Shown: piece by piece, positions 61,452-64,000 of the stretch
How the letters are laid out: each line of letters starts with the position of its first letter
Position numbering within the stretch: the stretch's first letter is position 1
Notes under the pieces: generated by a model
Told to the model about the DNA's origin: nothing
Databases searched by the model: none
Seen by the model: only the letters and a program-made list of their open reading frames with translations
Assembly: GCA_037200005.1 (NCBI GenBank)
Contig: JBBCGY010000001.1
Location: forward strand, 1,379,103-1,443,102
Length of the DNA: 64,000 bases
Reading direction: 5' to 3'
Source: Alphaproteobacteria bacterium
GTDB lineage: Bacteria > Pseudomonadota > Alphaproteobacteria > UBA9219 > RFNS01
Position numbers and translations under genes: made by a program

Positions 61452-62584
61452 ACCGCGCGCACTTCCCCGCCATGGACGTGGAAAAACTGCGCCTTGCCGT
61501 CCAGCGGCGCGAACAAATCGCGGTCGGTGCCGCTGATCCAGAACTGGCATCCGGTCGCGAGCAGCCAGTCGTAAAGCGCCGCGCGCCGCATTTCATCCAG
61601 ATGCGCCGCGATATCGTCCAGCAGCAGAAGCGGCGCGATGCCGCGCCAATGCCGCAGCAGTTGCGCATGGCACAGCATGACGGTCACCAGCAGCGCCTTT
61701 TGCTCGCCGGTCGAGCATAATTCGGACGGCAAATTCTTGGGGCGATGCACGACCCGCAGATCGCTGCGATGCGGGCCGATGCTGCTGACGCCGGACTGCC
61801 GGTCGGCGCTGCGCGCGGCGGCCAGCCTGGCGCGCATGACTTCCTCGGCGACCAGCGCGGAATTTTGCTCCAGCTCCTGCTCCGCCATGCCCTCGAGCCG
61901 CAGGACAGCCGCCGGAAAAGCGCCCGTGACATCCTCCATCTGCCGGTTGAGATTCTCGGTCATCTGCAGGCGCGCGGCGGCGATGGCGATGCCGCTCTTG
62001 GCGATCTCATCCTCCAGCGCGTTCAGCCATGCGGGTTCCTGCGGCCCGTCATGCAGCACGCGCAGCCGCTCGCGCACCGCGCGCTCGTAACGGGTGACGC
62101 GGCCCGCATGAGCGGGATCGAAGCCGAACACCAGCCGGTCGAGAAATTTCCGCCGCGCGCTTTGCCCCTCGGCCAGAATGCGGTCGAGTTCCGGCGTGAT
62201 CCACAGCATGCTCAATTGTTCGCTCAGCACCGCCTGGCTCTTGGCGGGCTTGCCGTCGGCGCGCACCAGGCGGCGCGGGATCGATCCCGCCGCTTCGGGA
62301 TCGAGGCCGGTGGCAAGCGTGGTAAAGCCGAGCGGGCTTTTGATCTCCGCCACGACGGCCCAGGGTTCATCCACGGCGCGGCATTGCAAATCGGCCAGCG
62401 CGGCGCGGCGCAAACCGCGCCCCGGCGCGAGCAGGCTGATCGCTTCGAGAATATTGGTCTTGCCGCCGCCATTAGGCCCGGCCAGAACCACCGGCTCCGG
62501 CGCGCACTCCATCTTCAGCGCGGGGTAACTCCGGAACGCCGTCAGCACCAAACGGCAAAGATGATAGGCGCTGCTCTCCGTCAC
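61448..62584 (-). CDS. recF: DNA replication and repair protein RecF
   Basis: SMC-like ATPase that loads RecA at gaps. 378 residues. Walker A at 36-43 (GPNGGGKTNILEAISLLAPG); signature and Walker B region ELCSTGEQKALLVTVMLCHA, PLLLLDDIAAHLDEMRRAAL. The start overlaps the solute-binding gene stop (ATGA), so it is translated with it. Confidence 0.95.
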   Translation of the reverse strand: MTESSAYHLCRLVLTAFRSYPALKMECAPEPVVLAGPNGGGKTNILEAISLLAPGRGLRRAALADLQCRAVDEPWAVVAEIKSPLGFTTLATGLDPEAAGSIPRRLVRADGKPAKSQAVLSEQLSMLWITPELDRILAEGQSARRKFLDRLVFGFDPAHAGRVTRYERAVRERLRVLHDGPQEPAWLNALEDEIAKSGIAIAAARLQMTENLNRQMEDVTGAFPAAVLRLEGMAEQELEQNSALVAEEVMRARLAAARSADRQSGVSSIGPHRSDLRVVHRPKNLPSELCSTGEQKALLVTVMLCHAQLLRHWRGIAPLLLLDDIAAHLDEMRRAALYDWLLATGCQFWISGTDRDLFAPLDGKAQFFHVHGGEVRAV

Positions 62585-63468
62585 GGCAGCGCGGGTGGAG
62601 GAACGTAAGTATAAGGTTTCGCTACCGGCATGAAAATGCTGCGATCAGGATCATATTTGGCAATGATGCGATCGATCTCGCCGGAATTCATCAACTCCGT
62701 CAAAGCGCTATCGATCGTGCGGGTGAGATTATTCTCGCCTATCGCCATGCCCATGGAATTGGGGAAAACCTGAAACGGCTCCTTCGTCACCTGGCGCAGC
62801 GTACCCGGATTCTTGGAGGCATAATCTTTCGCCAGACCCGGCTCGTTGAAAACGCCATCGGCCTTGCCGGTGGCCACGTTCATGAAAAGCTGGGTGATGT
62901 CGGCCAATTCGGGTATAGAAAGCTCGGCGGCTTTCGGAAAGAACCGCTTTGCCGTCATCTGCGAAACTTCTCCATCCATCGTGGCCAGCTTGTACTCCGG
63001 CGCGTTCAATTTCTGAAGGTTGTCATCAAAACGGGTATCTCCTGCGCGCACATAAAAATGCAAAGCGCTGTATGTCAGCGGGAGAGTGTAATTCAGAAAT
63101 TCCGCTTTTTCAGCGCTGACCCAGAGCGGCGCGCACATGACGTCGAACCTACCAGTACGGAGGCTTTCGATATAGCTGCTCCAGCCCACCTCCTCCGCCC
63201 ACTCCAGCTTCAGGTGCAAGCCGTCAGCCACTTTCTCCGCGATCTCAGCGAAGATGCCGCCGACTTTCCCGGTGTTCACGTCCTTGGTGAGCATGTAGGG
63301 TGGCCATAGCGCATAACCGCAACGCAGAGTCTTGGTCCGCATCACGCGGTCATAGGCGGATTCTTTGGTCGGCGCGGCAGCAGGCGTGACAGCGGCAGGG
63401 CGCTCAAGAAAATATACGGCAGCAAGACTGAGCGCGACGGACAAAATGATCGTGAGAAATTGTTTCAT
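62581..63468 (-). CDS. Transporter substrate-binding domain protein (SBP_bac_3)
   Basis: Extracytoplasmic binding protein of the amino-acid type. 295 residues from ATG 63468 (GGAAG precedes it), with an N-terminal membrane anchor or signal (FLTIILSVALSLAAVYFLER) that has no lipobox. The binding fold follows: TLRCGYALWPPYMLTKDVNT, GIFAEIAEKVADGLHLKLEW, GRFDVMCAPLWVSAEKAEFL and FQVFPNSMGMAIGENNLTRT. No permease or ATPase is nearby. It lies between dnaN and recF, which are normally adjacent. Confidence 0.85.
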   Translation of the reverse strand: MKQFLTIILSVALSLAAVYFLERPAAVTPAAAPTKESAYDRVMRTKTLRCGYALWPPYMLTKDVNTGKVGGIFAEIAEKVADGLHLKLEWAEEVGWSSYIESLRTGRFDVMCAPLWVSAEKAEFLNYTLPLTYSALHFYVRAGDTRFDDNLQKLNAPEYKLATMDGEVSQMTAKRFFPKAAELSIPELADITQLFMNVATGKADGVFNEPGLAKDYASKNPGTLRQVTKEPFQVFPNSMGMAIGENNLTRTIDSALTELMNSGEIDRIIAKYDPDRSIFMPVAKPYTYVPPPALP

Positions 63469-63491
63469 ATCATTTCTTCCGTCATCCGCCC

Positions 63492-64000
63492 TCACACCCT
63501 CATCGGCATGATGACATACAGCGCGCTGGCGTCGGTCGTGTCCTGCGCGATGACCGGCGCGGCGGCGTCGGCGAGCATCAGGCGCAGTCCGTCGCCCTCG
63601 ATCTGCTGCGTGATGTCGAGCAGATAGCGCGCGTTGAAGCCGATATCGATCAGCGGGCCGTCATATTTGGCTTCCAATTCTTCGCTGGCGCTGCCCGCTT
63701 CGGGGCTGCTGGCGGTGATCGTCATATGGCCGGGCGAGAGCGACAGTTTCACCGCGCGGGTCTTTTCGCTGGCGATGGTGGCGACGCGGTCGACCGCGGA
63801 GGCGAAAGCGCGCGCCTCGACATCCAGCATCTTGTCGTTGCCGCTGGGGATGACTTTTTCATAATCCGGGAACGTGCCGTCGATCAGCTTCGAGGTCAGC
63901 ACCACCGAGCCGAAGGCGAAGCGGATTTTCGTTTCCGAAATGCCGATCTCCACCGCGCCCGAAACTTCGTCGAGCAGCTTGCGGATTTCCTGGATCGTCT
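63492..64000 (-). CDS. dnaN: DNA polymerase III beta subunit (partial, 5' end outside window)
   Basis: Sliding clamp of the replicase. Only the C-terminal 168 residues are present: QTIQEIRKLLDEVSGAVEIG, RFAFGSVVLTSKLIDGTFPD, YEKVIPSGNDKMLDVEARAF, FNARYLLDITQQIEGDGLRL and the clamp C-terminus ALYVIMPMRV. The start lies beyond the right edge. The stop is 23 bases before the solute-binding gene. Confidence 0.95.
   Translation of the reverse strand, partial: TIQEIRKLLDEVSGAVEIGISETKIRFAFGSVVLTSKLIDGTFPDYEKVIPSGNDKMLDVEARAFASAVDRVATIASEKTRAVKLSLSPGHMTITASSPEAGSASEELEAKYDGPLIDIGFNARYLLDITQQIEGDGLRLMLADAAAPVIAQDTTDASALYVIMPMRV

Noticed and set aside
1..64000. Prophage, CRISPR array, toxin-antitoxin or restriction system
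   Set aside because: No spaced identical repeats, integrase, phage structural gene or nuclease was found on either strand; the unknown small genes do not pair like toxin-antitoxin modules.

Overview
The window is chromosomal DNA of a motile, Gram-negative alphaproteobacterium. Evidence: an Irr-type Fur regulator, a MucR/Ros regulator, the alphaproteobacterial flagellin set (short flagellin, FlbT, FlaF), LpxI in the lipid A pathway, a COX15-type heme A synthase, an OlsB/OlsA ornithine-lipid pair and a large FliL-FliM-MotE-CheY-CheZ cluster. CheZ and the flagellar operon layout fit a Rhodospirillales- or Micavibrionales-like lineage, but no marker here fixes the order. No rRNA, tRNA or CRISPR array was seen.

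Layout. 0-3.1 kb: ctpA, a divergent polysaccharide deacetylase and rppH, broken by many single-base indels. 3.0-9.5 kb: a cell-wall amidase, djlA, irr, a PAP2 phosphatase, a degenerate EAL protein, a DJ-1-like protein lacking its cysteine, ctaA and a small membrane protein. 9.5-11.7 kb: flagellin, flbT and flaF behind a sigma-54 promoter. 11.7-14.8 kb: an RsmC-like methyltransferase and two glycosyltransferases. 15.4-30.5 kb: a long minus-strand envelope and translation cluster, rpsB-tsf-pyrH-frr-GNAT-uppS-cdsA-dxr-rseP-bamA-ompH-fabZ-lpxA-lpxI-lpxB. lpxD is absent from its usual place, and two unknown paralogues sit on the opposite strand between tsf and pyrH. 30.8-33.5 kb: small unknown genes and a polytopic membrane protein, flanked by two copies of the flgH 3' end. 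33.5-44.3 kb: divergent flagellar operons, flgFGAH leftward and fliL-fliM-motE-cheY-cheZ-TPR rightward. 44.3-49.2 kb: a FAH-family enzyme and a large macroglobulin-like protein. 49.2 kb: a 162-bp MITE-like element with near-perfect terminal inverted repeats. 49.3-52.9 kb: a two-domain cold-shock protein and several unknown genes. 52.9-60.2 kb: tandem class IV aminotransferases, miaB, olsA, olsB, mucR, rimI, tsaB and a NifU-type protein. 60.3-64 kb: an unknown protein, then recF, a solute-binding protein and dnaN (cut by the window end).

How the genes work together: the central block links translation start-up (S2, EF-Ts, RRF), UMP supply, isoprenoid carriers, CDP-diacylglycerol, outer-membrane protein assembly and lipid A synthesis. 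The flagellar genes fall in three blocks, two of which carry GG-N10-GC sigma-54 promoters, so RpoN-dependent late flagellar expression is likely. A third, full-consensus sigma-54 site points at djlA and the amidase.

Caution: every clear frameshift lies left of about 13.4 kb, inside otherwise conserved genes and mostly as single-base changes. This looks like uncorrected assembly error near a contig end more than gene decay, so products in that part are reconstructed across frames.
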